A stretch of DNA of 64,000 nt from Patella vulgata (GCF_932274485.2 NC_065884.2:61318546-61382545), one strand, 5' to 3'. Shown: positions 11,276-22,855, counted from the first letter of the stretch. The notes: generated by a model from the letters alone, not told the origin. Made by a program: numbers and translations.

Positions 11276-11850
11276 TCGTTGTCTGTCTACAATTAACTCC
11301 CCTTGAGAACAGACACAAAGTATAATTGACCGACATTTTAATATTTTAATTCTTAAATCGACGATTTTAGTTGAAAACACTAAGTACACTGTAAAAAATA
11401 ATTCTGTAATAAACAGAAAAAATTCTGGCAGCAGATTTACAAGATTTTTTTCTGTATTTTTTATTCTGTTTTTTTTTTTTTTTTTTTTAACAAGACAATT
11501 TTCTGTTAAGTCACAGTATGATATTTCTGTTAAAAAAACAGGTAAAATTACAGATAAAGAATCTGCTGCCAGAAGATTTTCTGCTCTTTAACATAATTAG
11601 TTTGCTTAAATATAAAACAAAATCATCTGTTAAATATAATTTATTTTCTGTAAATGTAATTTTTCAGTCATGAATTTACAAAAAATATTAAGTCGAAAAC
11701 ACTTATACTTAGAGAATTTTGAGAAGTATTTATTCTGTTCCATTTAATAAAATCAAACATGTTTATTTAGTCTTTGTGTGTATGAAAGATGTTAAACGGA
11801 TTAGAACCACGTTGCAAAATAATAGCCTAACTTAATATGTAGTACGGACT
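11276..11850 (+). repeat. Repeat D copy 1, interrupted
   Basis: TTGAGAACAGACAC, GACCGACATTTTAAT, TCGACGATTTTAG and, after an insertion, GAGAATTTTGAGAAGTATTT and TTTAGTCTTTGTGTGTATG are shared in the same order with 52939-53165 and 60010-60225. The insert is about 11391-11690. Confidence 0.7.
11391..11690. mobile_element. AT-rich fold-back insert in repeat D
   Basis: Begins CACTGTAAAAAATA and contains inverted blocks, among them CTGGCAGCAGATT against AATCTGCTGCCAG. The sequence around GAAAACACT is present on both sides of the insert but once in the copy at 60010, consistent with a target duplication. The class is uncertain. Confidence 0.55.
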
Positions 11851-12164
11851 TTCAATTGTTTCCGCAAAAATTGGAGATAATTTTTATAAAAAAAAATGTT
11901 AATATTTTTATTTTTGCCGACTGGAATATTTTATGTGCCAATAATGTGTGATAAAAAGGACAACATGTAACAATTTTATTTCTCAGTAGGATCTATTATA
12001 AAGCAATTACCGATATAATTTCATTATATAACATCTTAAAATATCTGTGTTTACATAATACATTAGCCTAGTTTTGAGATTAATTACTTTTGGCGACATC
12101 CAAGAATTGTCGATTTTCTAGAAATTTACGTGTTGCGTGTACAATAGTCCTATTGTTATGCTTA

Positions 12165-13882
12165 CTCGGCATCTAAACACTATTCCACCAAAAACAGACA
12201 TCAAACCTACAGAGTGGGATAGTGGAGTAAGGGGAGGTCACGATAAGAATGGGCCTGGCACCTAAACACAAACCCCACAAAGATGACATCTACCAAACTA
12301 GCAGGATAGTGGAGTAAGGTGGAGTTACGGTCAGACGAACTTGGCACCTAAACACTATTCCGCAAATAAAACTGATACCAAGCCCAGAGAGTGGGATAGT
12401 GGAGTAAGGGGAGGCCACGATAAGACGGGCCTGGTACCTAAACACTAACCCCAAACGATGACATCTACCAATCCAGAAGCAGACGAGATCATCTACCAAA
12501 CGATATGTTTTATATTAAATAAAGGGAAGAACTTCCCACTAAACCAAATCCATGGCCTAAGGCCAAATGGAAAGATTGCAAAATCATATTCTAAAAAACA
12601 GGAATCAGCTTCGGCTCTCTTATGTCTTGTCTGCGATATCACTTATGTGGACGCAGACGTTAAACACCAAGAACGAACGAACGAGCTTACAATTATACTC
12701 GTCGTCGTTCACTTTAGGGTATTTTGCCGGCAGTAATAGGAAGCAAATGGCGGAGCGTTTTCTCACTCAAGAATTGTCCCTATTTGACTCGTTCTTACGT
12801 TTCCGACCAATGATGATAATATTGTCACCACTGTCTGTCAAGACCTTATAATTACCTTTCTATGGTTTAATTAATTATGGGTTATATTATTGATATGACA
12901 TCTTGAAGTCCTCTAAATAAGTAGTCTAATAAGAAAGGGATAGTGTGTGTTAATCCATGTGCATTTTAAGATTTATAAGCCTATTTTCTATGTCTATAAG
13001 CTTCTTTTTATTCTTTTGAATAAATTGTTGTGTTTATTGTAATGCATGTACAGGTATCTAAGGATAACACCTTCAAGAGTATAAATATGAAGATGGACCA
13101 ATGAGGAAAACAAGTTATGCATTTTATGCATTTGATCATCGTTCGTTCGTTCGTTCGTTCTTGGTGTTTAACGTCTGCTTCCACATAAGTGATATCGCAG
13201 ACAAGACATAGGAGAGCCGAAGCTGATTCCTGTTTTTTAGAATATGATTTTGCAATCTTTCCATTTGGCCTTAGGCCATGGATTTGGTTTAGTGGGAAGT
13301 TCTTCCCTTTATTTAATACAAAACATATCGTTTGGTAGATGATCTCGTCTGCGTCTGGATTCCTGTTTTTTAGAATATGATTTTGCAATCTTTCCATTTG
13401 GCCTTAGGCCATGGATTTGGTTTAGTGGGAAGTTCTTCCCTTTATTTAATACAAAACATATCGTTTGGTAGATGATCTCGTCTGCGTCTGGATTGGTAGA
13501 TGTCATCGTTTGGGGTTAGTGTTTAGGTGCCAGGCCCGTCTTATCGTGGAATCCCCTTACTCCACTGTCCCACTCTCTGGGTTTGGTATCAGTTTTATTT
13601 GCGGAATAGTGTTTAGGTGCCAAGTTCGTCTGACCGTCTCTCCCCCTAACTCCACTATCCTGCTAGTTTGGTAGATGTCATCTTTGTGGGGTTTGTGTTT
13701 AGGTGCCAGGCCCGTCTTATCGTGACCTCCCCTTACTCCACTATCACACTCTGTAGGTTTGGTGTCTGTTTTTGGTGGAATAGTGTTTAGATGCCGAGTC
13801 CGTCTGATCGTGACTCCCCCTCAATCCACTATCCTGCCAGTTTGGTATAAATCCCCTATGTAGTTTAGTGTTTAGATGCCAA
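12165..13882. repeat. Large inverted repeat built of family C
   Basis: Left arm 12165-12685 and right arm 13139-13798 (extended to 13882 by one further unit) are inverted copies around a spacer of about 450 bp. Within each arm about four units of roughly 88 bp start with GGCACCTAAACACTA. The inner parts carry GCGATATCAC...GACGTTAAACACC, ending in GAAC/GTTC tetranucleotides. The right arm holds an extra 133-bp direct duplication (13226-13358 and 13359-13491). ORFs 12290-13674 on both strands are readings of these arms, which is why their peptides recur. Confidence 0.85.
13226..13491. repeat. 133-bp tandem duplication in the right arm
   Basis: Two virtually identical copies start with ATTCCTGTTTTTTAG at 13226 and 13359. 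The left arm of the inverted repeat has one copy, so this duplication came later. Confidence 0.9.
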
Positions 13883-14425
13883 TTTGATCATAATTCTGTA
13901 GTATTTATATATACAGTCTGGATATTGTCTGTTATAATTGTCTTTTCCTGTATCTACATAAAGTTCTATAATTAGCTAAATCAAGTGTTTATAATTTATA
14001 AATAAGAAAAAACCAGTATGATGAACTGTCTACAGCAATAAGAACCTAATAAGGCTGCATGGTTACAATACAATTCGAAATAACATTATACGATTAGGCA
14101 TGCTTGTATATTTTACATGCCATGTGAAGCCACAGTAAACGGAATACAACTATCAAAATATTTAATTCTTTTCGAAAAGAACTGTCGGTCATTTTGATTA
14201 TTTCCATTCATTTATTTTTTTTCAGGACGAAACGAAACATCAAATAATCCCCACTTGGATTAATTATTAGGAGTAAATAATGACTTGAGATAAGTTTTAC
14301 GGTGTGTTCCCACTTAGCCGGCAGACTGTTAATCCTTTGATTGATCTTAAAACTATAGTCTGTTTAAAAGTAGTCACTCAAGAACTGTTCAATAGTGTTC
14401 AGCGTTAATGAGCTCTAAATCCCTC

Positions 14426-14608
14426 TTAATAAAATTTATTAACCAACTAATTAATGACATTTTGAACACAGTTCATGCCGGCGTTATGATTTCAAACATG
14501 AATTCAATTCACTATGTTAATAAAATTTATTAACCAACTAATTAATGACATTTTGAACACAGTTCATGCCGGCGTTATGATTTCAAACATGAATTCAATT
14601 CACTATGT
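14426..14608 (+). repeat. 91-bp tandem duplication
   Basis: The segment starting TTAATAAAATTTATTAACC is repeated head to tail at 14426 and 14517 with essentially no differences. It lies inside the hAT-like element. Confidence 0.9.
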
Positions 14609-14798
14609 TAATATAAATAGGCCTCGAGTTAAGAAATATCGACAACTTGATACCAGAATTGAACATTTGAAAACACAGTTATTAAATGGTTCTTTACGTG
14701 TAAATCGGTATGGAACAAATATTTCCTGTTTAGTGGGGCTGTAAAATGATTGTTATGTTGTAAGGCATTTATTTATAAATGTGTAAATTGTAATGCAT

Positions 14799-14987
14799 TT
14801 TTATATGTGTAAATCAGTTAATGTTATTTTATAAATATTAAATTTGTTAAAATCAATATATGTTTATATGTGTAAGCTATTTAATGTTATTTTATAAATA
14901 TTAAATTTGTTAAAATCAATATATGTTTATATGTGTAAGCTATTTAATGTTATTTAATAAAAGTTAAATTTGTTAAAATCAATACAG
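14799..14987 (+). repeat. Three tandem 63-bp units
   Basis: TGTTTATATGTGTAAGC units at 14861 and 14924 plus a slightly different first unit near 14799. All lie inside the hAT-like element. Confidence 0.85.
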
Positions 14988-15604
14988 TTTTAGTCTTAAA
15001 AAAGATATGGACTATAGTTTATAACACCATTGTGCTAGGATTAACTCTGGATTAGCGGCAAAATTTGACATCAAAGCCTGCCGGCTAAGTGGGAACACCC
15101 CAAGTTTTACATATACTGTTGGCAATTACCAATCAACTAATCATTAATCTAAGACAATAGGTAAGTATTACTCATTGATATGACCCCGATTGATTAACAT
15201 ATAGTATGCTGCCACGTGATTGACACTTAATATAATGGTTAATCTAGGATATATTCAATTAGAATAGCTAGTACTCCAAAATGTTAGCGCCAAAATTATC
15301 GCCAAAACCAAACTTTAATTGCCACTTTCCTATTTTTATCGCATTGCGACTTTGACAACCGACAGCTTGAGCCCTACTTCAATCTATTTATTTCATGACA
15401 TCTCTTTTTCGGACCTAGGACGCCATCATTCAGTTAATTTGTTTCATTCCATCCACATTAAAGTCAAGATTGTATCTCTATTTAATCATCTAGATTACGT
15501 ACTATCTAATGCATGAATAACTTGTTTTTATCCTTGGACACCGAAACTATAGATTTTTATATTTACTATGTACATTCAACCATTATATTATTAGTTAAAT
15601 TTAA

Positions 15605-15850
15605 AGATGTATTATGTAAAATTTATATATAAAGAGCTGGTCGTTTTTGGTATAATAGTTAAAAAATAAATCATGAAAAATGAATATATTGCACTTTGCA
15701 TTCTAATTACTTTATTCTGGGCGTAATTATGACTGTTTGAAGATCTAGCGTAGATCGTTTATTATTGTAGCAACGGTACTTGTCAAACAAGGCTAAGTCT
15801 CGATTACCCACTTTATCATTAGTAAACGAATCTTTAATCAACGTATTATG
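15605..15850 (-). mobile_element. T1 element, partial
   Basis: TTAA (15601-15604), then AGATGTATTATG and TAAAGAGCTGG at the left, then the reverse-orientation interior including AGTCTCGATTA. The far terminal repeat is not found. Confidence 0.75.
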
Positions 15851-16107
15851 GTCCATTCTACTTTAATTTAAACATGAAAGAAGAAAAACATCTACTTTGA
15901 CTTTTAATTCCAAAAAGTCACATTTCTTAATTACAAATAAAGTCAATAACAACAACATTTGTATTCTAGGAGTAAGTTCATGGACATTGAATCCCTACAA
16001 CCGATTAATCTATTATGTGTAATTTGTCCTTGAAGATAGATTCAGCCTTAATAAGGAGTAGGGTCACGAAGGGTAACTGCCATACGCAATAAACAAATAA
16101 GAAATGA

Positions 16108-16345
16108 GAATGAAATGAAATGGGGTTTAATGTCTTACTATTCTGCTCCGAACTGGGATAATGAAGACGGGCTTACGCCATCCAGTGTGCTATGAGGGAA
16201 ATTTTTCCAGGACAGCGACACTATGGCCTACTCTTATATCGAATTCCAACTGTCAAGGGATCTTTTACATGCACGCCAATGTGTACACAGGACCTCGGTT
16301 TTTAGTTCCATCCGAACGACTAGACAGCTGTACCTGTCAGGCCTA
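16108..16345 (-). repeat. SINE-B, head missing
   Basis: AAATG tail units, GGGGTTTAATGTC, then the body on the minus strand down to CTGTCAGGCC. ORF 16161-16346 is this SINE. Confidence 0.9.
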
Positions 16346-16375
16346 AACAAATAAGAGCACATGCTATAATAGAGG

Positions 16376-16522
16376 ATTCAGAGAAAACCCACAAGGCTGG
16401 ACATGCAAGATTACTCCTTTTCATATAACCAACAAGCTTGGGATCAACACAACAGTACATGACTCAATGACAGACCTTATGATATAAAGAGCATGCATTA
16501 TACCACTCAACCAACCCATGAA
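16376..16522 (-). repeat. SINE-A, old partial copy
   Basis: GAGAAAACCCACAAGGCTGGAC, then TGACTCAATGACAGACCTTATGAT and a degraded head match SINE-A on the minus strand. Divergence is clearly higher than in the neighbouring copy at 16802. Confidence 0.7.
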
Positions 16523-16801
16523 ACAAATCAGAGCACATGCTACAATAGTCTTCAATGCAGCAACTAGTCTATACAGCAATGTATTTAAAGAGTATGAATG
16601 AAGCATAGCTGTTATAGCATGTGCCATGGCCCATTAAAAGGGAAGGCGGGTGGGGGCGATTGGGCTTCATTCAGGGTCCCCAATGTTAAAGGGCATCCCC
16701 AAATTAGTTTTATACATAATTTTGTACCATAATTAAATATGTCATTTATTATATTTTATATTTTTATGTCAAATAAATCTATCTATCTACCACACTGATT
16801 G

Positions 16802-17081
16802 AGGGGGGTTGGATGGCTGAATGGTTAGCGTGCGCGCGCTGTATCATAAAGTCTGTCATTGAGTCGACTGGCGTGGTTTCGAATCCCCGGTTGTACGTGG
16901 CAAGGAATAGGGTCGCCTGTCCAACCTCGTGGGTTTTCTCCGGGGCCTCCGGTTTCCTCCCACTGCTAAAGATCCCTACGCGCAAGCGAATTATGTAAAT
17001 AAAATTAAACCATGTGTTAGTCCCGAAATGACCTAGTTTGTGTCGAGTGGACGTTAAACCCCATTTCTCTCTCTCTCTCTC
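16802..17081 (+). repeat. SINE-A, full length with 13-bp target duplication
   Basis: ACCACACTGATTG occurs at 16789-16801 and again at 17082-17094. The element has a clear tRNA-like head (box A TGGCTGAATGGTTAGCG, box B GGTTTCGAATCCC), a core with GTTTTCTCCGGGGCCTCC, and a CT tail. The perfect duplication and little decay point to a young copy. ORFs 16779-17132 and 16813-16998 are readings through it. Confidence 0.95.
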
Positions 17082-17282
17082 ACCACACTGATTGGATTTG
17101 TGTGAATGTTGATGCAAGGGCCCCAGAGACATTTTCAGCCAGGGTCCTATGACATAAGAACATACGGATTGTTTATAAACTGTGACAGTTACACTGATGA
17201 AATAACGGTCAGTGTCTTAATTTGATAATTAAAGGTGGAATTTTTTGTACTTCGGGTTCTGGTTTGTGGCAAGTATTTGAGT

Positions 17283-17960
17283 AAATGAAATGAAATAGGG
17301 TTTAAAGATGGGTTCCCAGAAAAGTATTTATCGGGTGGATATTTCCAATAAAAGTATGGTAATTTTGGTATATATGGAAAGTAGAGATATCCAATCTTAC
17401 TAGAAAAATACTGGATTCCCCGAAAAACAATCATGGAGCGTATACAGGACAAAAATGTAAGGGTTCCCCTAATCAACAGCCCGACGATTAGGAATTTCTG
17501 CACGCGTGATGTCAAAGGTCACACGCGAACATTGAGCGCTTGATGTACAAGTTGATAAACTATATGAAGAGTTAGACGTACAACACTTTCTGAGATAAAA
17601 ATGACGGAAAAAGACACAGGTAGTGGATAATCCGAGAATTTAATTAGGATTCGATATTTGTAATAAATAGTAAGCGATTAAAGACAACATCGTCTTATGT
17701 ATGCAATGAATTCTCCTCTGACTTCCAAGAGAGGTAAGTCACGTGACGTAAACATGACCTGGTTTGATCGAATTTTTATAGCAGGACATTCCTTCGCAAT
17801 TACAATGTTTGAAAAGGATTTGAATCAAAGTTATGACAAATTAATTAGTTTGAATATGTTTTTAGTCCATATATACCATTAAATCACCCAGTTTGTACGC
17901 GAGAACCCATCTTTAACGTCCTACTGTTCTGTTCTTATACTGGGCTGATGAAGACGAGCA
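17283..17960 (-). repeat. SINE-B fragment split by the T2 element
   Basis: AAATGAAATAGGGTTTAA lies left (to 17305) and TTAACGTCCTACTGTTCTG right (from 17913). Rejoined across the duplicated TTAA they give the normal SINE-B 3' end. Confidence 0.85.
17306..17912. mobile_element. T2 element (TTAA insertion, 607 bp)
   Basis: TTAA at 17302-17305 and 17913-17916, with termini AGATGGGTTCCC and, on the other strand, AGATGGGTTCTC. It interrupts a SINE-B, so both boundaries are exact. The 108-aa minus-strand ORF 17189-17515 crosses the boundary and is therefore not a gene of the element. ORF 17697-17882 is inside and unrecognised. The terminal AGATG resembles T1, but the interiors differ. Confidence 0.85.
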
Positions 17961-18155
17961 TATTTGAGCAAAATAAAAAGAATCTATAATGGTTGCTCTT
18001 CTCCTTTAAGTCCTGATGCACCATTTTAGCGCTATAGGAATCACTTGCAAACTATAATATTGTGAAAGATGAATCTCCGTATTAGAAATATATTAAGTCC
18101 AAAACATTGTTTTATTTCTACGACATTTTAGTTCAAATTGTTCACTGTTCAATCT

Positions 18156-18200
18156 AGGACGTTAAACCCCATTTCATTTCATTTCATTTCATTTCATTTC
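18156..18200 (+). repeat. SINE-B tail only
   Basis: GGACGTTAAACCCC followed by six ATTTC units. The SINE body is absent. The next kilobase, including the 113-codon ORF 18309-18650, shows nothing recognisable. Confidence 0.75.
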
Positions 18201-19349
18201 ACTGTTCAATCACATGTCGCAGAGTTATCTTATACCATATCTGTTTTATGAAAGCTATATACAGGACAGATTGTGAATGGTGTGTTTAAAAACTAGCTGA
18301 TTATTGGCATGTTTGTCGATAATAGGATTTGTATAGCTCATGTTAATGACCATTACACCTTAAAACTCTCAAATGTTAACATATCCGACATAAAAGTGAC
18401 AATATGTCGCATTACTTTAAAAAAGGAAACCTGTATAATTGAATATATCTATTTTAGTACATCTCCGTTCGAGCGTGTAACCATTTTGTCCTTAACTATA
18501 TTTATACCAGACGGTGTCCTTAACGTGGTTGATAGGCGCATTATAACGCCCCACACGCCAACACCCGTCACATTGATGGATGGATGTCAGTTTAGTTCAT
18601 TTAACAATAATTTAGTTCATTCAGAGCAAATCATTGAATCCAATATTTAAGACGCCAACGACAGACCATAAATAGCCCATCTTGAGTAGGCCTAGAAAAA
18701 AGAAAAGAATATTTAAACACTGTTCTTTTTAAAAAAAATTTTGGTTTTTGTTGGATCAGCTTTTACACCTCACTTTCTTAGCATGCCTTTTCCGGAATTA
18801 AAAATGCTGAAGTGGGAAACTGAACACTGCTGGCTGGATTGATTATTCTAAGAGCATTCTTTGAGACTAATGTTGGAAAGAAGTTTGATAGAATAGCAAA
18901 TGAACTTCTACTACCGATTCTAGACGTTTCTTCTCACCCAGCCACAAGCCACAAAGATCATCACTTCTTTTAGTGCTTAGTGTTTTTATTATTGTTTTTT
19001 ACCCAAAGAATGGCATTTTATTAAATTTCTTTCTCTTCTGACTTTCCTTCCAGGCACTTATACATGTTTACCTTCACCACGGATTTGAAACTGGGACATA
19101 TTTTCTTGGCCAGAATTCAACTTGCTAAGCTAATTAAGTTAAGGGAACTACCTTAAAATAAGAAAATTAGCATATGGTAATTGCTTGAAGATCTGTATTG
19201 AATTCAGAGTCATTTCCTTAAAGTAGCAGTCAGAGGCATATGGGTCGAATAAGGGGGACATATTTGGACAATTTATTATTTGAGCAAGACAGTCACAGAA
19301 ATTTGAGCAGTCGGCGTTGTTCTATCTATTCCACGGGACACGCTTAAAC

Positions 19350-19691
19350 CAATCTCATTAAAATACAGATCCTATTTCGTTTCGTTTTTTATAGTTCAAA
19401 ATTTCGTTTGACTGTTCGTTACTATACTAGGATCTGGAAGAGTTCTTATAAAACTCGCGTTCTGGTTGTGTTAGGGATTAGCCAATGAAACAGACTGTTA
19501 TGGCGAGTGTTTGGCGTGAGGAGTGCGGAAATTTGGGTAAACCACCAGAAACCTCAACGCTGATTGATTAACCAATGTCTGACGCTCGTATGACACCTGG
19601 CGCGACCTTCCAGTACAATTTGTCAGATCTTCACGAAGTGTAGGCAATCAAAAAACAAAAGGAAATACAGATCTGTATTTTGATCAGATTG
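19350..19691. mobile_element. MITE with CAATCTGATTAAAATACAG-type ends
   Basis: Ends CAATCTCATTAAAATACAG and, on the other strand, CAATCTGATCAAAATACAG. Flanks CGCTTAAAC and TTTTTAAAC give a degraded 9-bp duplication. The interior contains TTAGCCAATGAAAC and a GCGCGACC stretch shared with the copy at 57687. Confidence 0.8.
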
Positions 19692-20149
19692 TTTTTAAAC
19701 AATAGGAGTCAAATTGAAACGAGAGTACTATTCCAGACCACACTGATCCGCAGTGAATATTTGCTAGGCCGCTACAATCACTGATAAGGATGACATCGAT
19801 GCGGCTTAATGAGCCAGAAATATTATCTTTTTTCCTGCGACAAATTAAATTCTAAAACATTTTTTTTTATGTATTGGAAAAATAAATAAAGGCGTTTGAC
19901 GTATTTGTAGGTAAAAATTATTTCCTATTTAGTGTAAATGGGTATTAAAATGACTAAAATGCAGCATTCTCTCCGAAGCAGTAACGTCTTATGTAAACAA
20001 TGCACGCGCCATTCAGCCAATGATTGACGCCGCGTGCTGTGACAGCACGTGTTAAGGCAGTCATCTTTGACAGAGATATATCACTAGACTCGTAATTCTC
20101 TGTGAAACAGATTGCTTCCAGACCTGTACCCGTAGCAATGTTGTTATTG

Positions 20150-20412
20150 ATGAAAAAAATGGCGTTTAACGTCCTGCTTTTCTGCATCAACAGGGATAAT
20201 GAAGACAGGCATGCGCCATACAATCATGGATTCTAACTGTCAAGGTGTACACGGGACCTCGGTACATGGTGCCATCGGAATGACGAGACAATGCAATTCT
20301 TTGCCAGACCGTCTGTCCTGCACCACTGACGAGACAAAACCATGCCTGAAAATTCTGACAGCCAACACTGGGAACGAAACCCGGGATTTCCCACTTAGCC
20401 ACCGTGGCTCTC
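20150..20412 (-). repeat. SINE-B, nearly full length with an internal deletion
   Basis: Runs from AAAATGGCGTTTAACGTCC to the tRNA-like head (ACGAAACCCGGGATT, then CTTAGCCACCGTGG). The segment between GTCAAGG and GTGTACACGG is shortened. ORFs 20187-20489 and 20199-20459 arise from it. Confidence 0.85.
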
Positions 20413-20535
20413 TTACAGACAGATATACAATGAAGACTATTGTTAATATCAGAGCTTAAAACTATTAGAATTTCTAAATTAATATGCATATAAAAGAGTT
20501 CATGTAAAAATTATTAGAATTTATAAATTAATATG

Positions 20536-20760
20536 CATATAAAAGAGAGAGAGAGAGAGAGAGAGAAATGGGGTTTAACGTCCACTCGACACAAACTAGG
20601 TCATTTCGGGACTAACATATGGTTTAATTTTATTTCAATAATTCGCTTGCGCATAGGGGTCTTTAGCAGTGGGAGGAAACCGGAGGACCCGGAGAAAACC
20701 CACGAGGTTGGACAGGCGACCTTACTCCTTGTCACGTAAAACCGGGGATTCGAAACCACG
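20536..20760 (-). repeat. SINE-A, 5'-truncated, in a locally duplicated site
   Basis: A GA tract, AAATGGGGTTTAACGTCC and the body to GGGGATTCGAAACCACG. Flanks GCATATAAAAGAG and GCATATAAATGAG form a 13-bp target duplication with one mismatch. The same flank also occurs at about 20486 because a segment of about 50 bp (AATATGCATATAAAAGAG) was duplicated. Confidence 0.85.
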
Positions 20761-21079
20761 CATATAAATGAGTTCATGTCAACATTATTCTGCGTTACAA
20801 AGACTCATTGTCACTTTAACCACCCAATTACTAGGACCCCCACGTTGAGTGGTCTCAATCCATATATTAATTTTCTTCGTAAAGAAGATTTATGGTAAAA
20901 GGAGTAGAATACAATAAATGTTCATGTGTTAATTATATTGTAAAAAGATAAAGGGACATTGTTCTTTATGGCGTATTATCGCTAGTCTATTGATTATTGA
21001 TTAAAGGTTTATTACATTTCACATGGCTAATTACACGATGGAATGCAGCCATGAATATCACACACTAAAGTGCAATTAA

Positions 21080-21745
21080 AGAGAGTTACTTATGTGCACT
21101 CGTCAAATCAGAAGTGATATCTGATGTTCAAAAAAAGGGGGTACAATTATTCTGCATGTGCATGATGCAACACACAAATATTATCTTTGTGAACTCCTCA
21201 AATGAAAATTGAAATCCGGTGTTCTAAAAAAGGAATAAACACCAGCATGTGCATGGACCAACTGGTGCATGACAACCGCCAATGGACCAAAAACAATGGT
21301 AGAATTTTTTTATGTAGGTCAACTCCTCAAATGAGAAATTTTATCTAAAAAAAGGATTAAACATTCCCTGCATTGTGTATGATATCCATACCTAAGAAAT
21401 ATAGAAGTAATTAAAAAGAAGACATACTTTTGTTTTCCCCACAAATAAGAAGGCATACCTGGTATTCTAAAAACAAATGAACCATACCCTGCATTGTGCA
21501 TGACATCTGGCAGTTGAAAAGTTTGGTGTCGAAGGTAACCAATGAAATCAAACAATAATGATTACATGTCGAAATAAAAGAAGACATACTTTTGTTTTCC
21601 CCGCAAATAAGAAGGCATACCTGGTATTCTAAAAACAAATGAACCATACCCTGCATTGTGCATGACATCTGGCAGTTGAAAAGTTTGGTGTGGAAGGTAA
21701 CCAATGAAATCAAACAATAATGATTACATGTCGAAATAATAAAAT
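21080..21745 (+). repeat. Tandem array ending in a 162-bp duplication
   Basis: The last two units, starting GACATACTTTTGTTTTCCCC at 21421 and 21583, are almost identical with a period of 162 bp. To the left (21080, 21190, 21310) are older units of about 115 bp sharing CTCCTCAAATGA and CTAAAAAAGGA. The paired 78- and 100-aa ORFs only mirror the repeats. Confidence 0.85.
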
Positions 21746-22049
21746 ATTGGGAAATAGCACTAGGTCTGTATCTTTTGGTTTATGTCAAAGTGTACATAGT
21801 GTTGATAATGAACATGGAAAGGTCTTCTATTCCAACCAATATTCTGTAGCATTCATCACTTAGTGTCGGTGATGGATGTTTTGCGCAAAACAGCATCAAG
21901 CAGGAAGCACCCATTAAATCAATAGCAAAATTTTTGTAACTGTGAATTTCGAGAGAGATAAATAACAAGATTTATTACTACATTAGTGTTGTAAAAGTTG
22001 GAAACAGTTTTAAACGATAAAAAATTTAATAGGCTTCAGTGCAACCACA

Positions 22050-22205
22050 GATATGGTGTAATCTGAAAAATATGATGTAATGGATGTAATGGTGTAATCT
22101 GAAAAATATGATGTAATGGTGAATATGATGTAATGGTGTAATCTGAAAAATATGATGTAATGGTGTTATCTGAAAAATATGGTGTAATCTGGAAAATTAT
22201 AGTCT
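22050..22205 (+). repeat. Minisatellite, ATGGTGTAATCTGAAAAATATG unit
   Basis: About six degenerate copies of TGTAATCTGAAAAATATGA with variable spacing. ORF 22036-22254 is a reading of the repeat. Confidence 0.85.
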
Positions 22206-22245
22206 TATCAATAAAAAAAATAAAATAAAACCAAGTACGAACAAT

Positions 22246-22530
22246 CCAAACCATTAGACAAAATTCGAAGTCCTAAAAAAACGGTATAGGCAAAATAGTG
22301 TAATAAGGCAAAATAGTGTAATCAGCATATGGACTGTTCACCGTGTACAAAATACACGAGAAACAGTGGTAACGGGTGTCCGGAAGAGTAAGCTTACCCT
22401 GCCTGGCGCCACACCCGCCATAGTTGCATCCAAACCATTAGGCGAAATCTCGGTAATAGCGTGATTGGCCAATGGACTATCCGTATGCAAAATGCACGTG
22501 ATAAACAGTGTTAACGATGTAGTAGACAGA
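22246..22530 (+). repeat. Two diverged units of about 180 bp
   Basis: ATCCAAACCATTAG begins each unit (about 22247 and 22429), followed by ATGGACT, CAAAAT.CACG and AACAGTG in the same order. Confidence 0.6.
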
Positions 22531-22610
22531 CATTATTAGGGAGATAGTATACGCGTCAATCAACTCCGAAGATTTATCAACAAAGATTTGTTGCACAAGC
22601 AAACTAATTT

Positions 22611-22855
22611 AGGGTTGGGTAGCTGAATGAATTAAACCATTGGCTTTAAATCATAAGGTCTGAAATTGAGTCAAGGGGCACGGTTTCAATTGTATGTGAC
22701 AAGAAGTATAGGGTCGCCTGTCCAACTTCATTGGTTTTCTCGGGGTCCTTCAGTTTCCTTCCACTGTTAAAGACCCTTACGAGTAAGCGAATTATTGAAA
22801 TAAAATTGAACCATATGTTAATCCCGAAATGACATAGTTTGTGTCGAGTCACCTG
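22611..22855 (+). repeat. SINE-A, old copy
   Basis: The head is degenerate (GTTGGGTAGCTGAATG) and box B is damaged. The core (TTGGTTTTCTCGGGGTCCTTC) and the 3' part to GTTTGTGTCGAGT remain. The tail is lost. The minus ORF 22646-22939 is antisense to it. Confidence 0.85.

Larger units (their letters stand above)
14301..15102. mobile_element. hAT-like element with perfect 8-bp target duplication
   Basis: AGTTTTAC flanks it on both sides (14293-14300 and 15103-15110). Ends are GGTGTGTTCCCACTTAGCC and the inverse of GGCTAAGTGGGAACACCCC. Inside are a 91-bp direct duplication (units at 14426 and 14517) and three units of 63 bp (about 14799-14987). A 76-codon ORF (14514-14744) lies within it; I do not recognise the product, and with the duplication it may be chance. 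No DDE or BED-finger region is visible, so it is probably non-autonomous. Confidence 0.8.

Noticed and set aside
13008-13506. Two overlapping ORFs with the same repeated peptide
   Set aside because: The repetition comes from the 133-bp DNA duplication in the inverted repeat, and the same peptide appears from the other arm at 12458-12736.
16803-16890. Possible tRNA-Ser or tRNA-Leu gene on the plus strand
   Set aside because: This is the tRNA-like head of SINE-A, followed by the SINE core and flanked by a 13-bp target duplication.
18309-18650. 113-codon ORF
   Set aside because: No recognisable domain, splice signal or repeat relation; composition is like its AT-rich surroundings.
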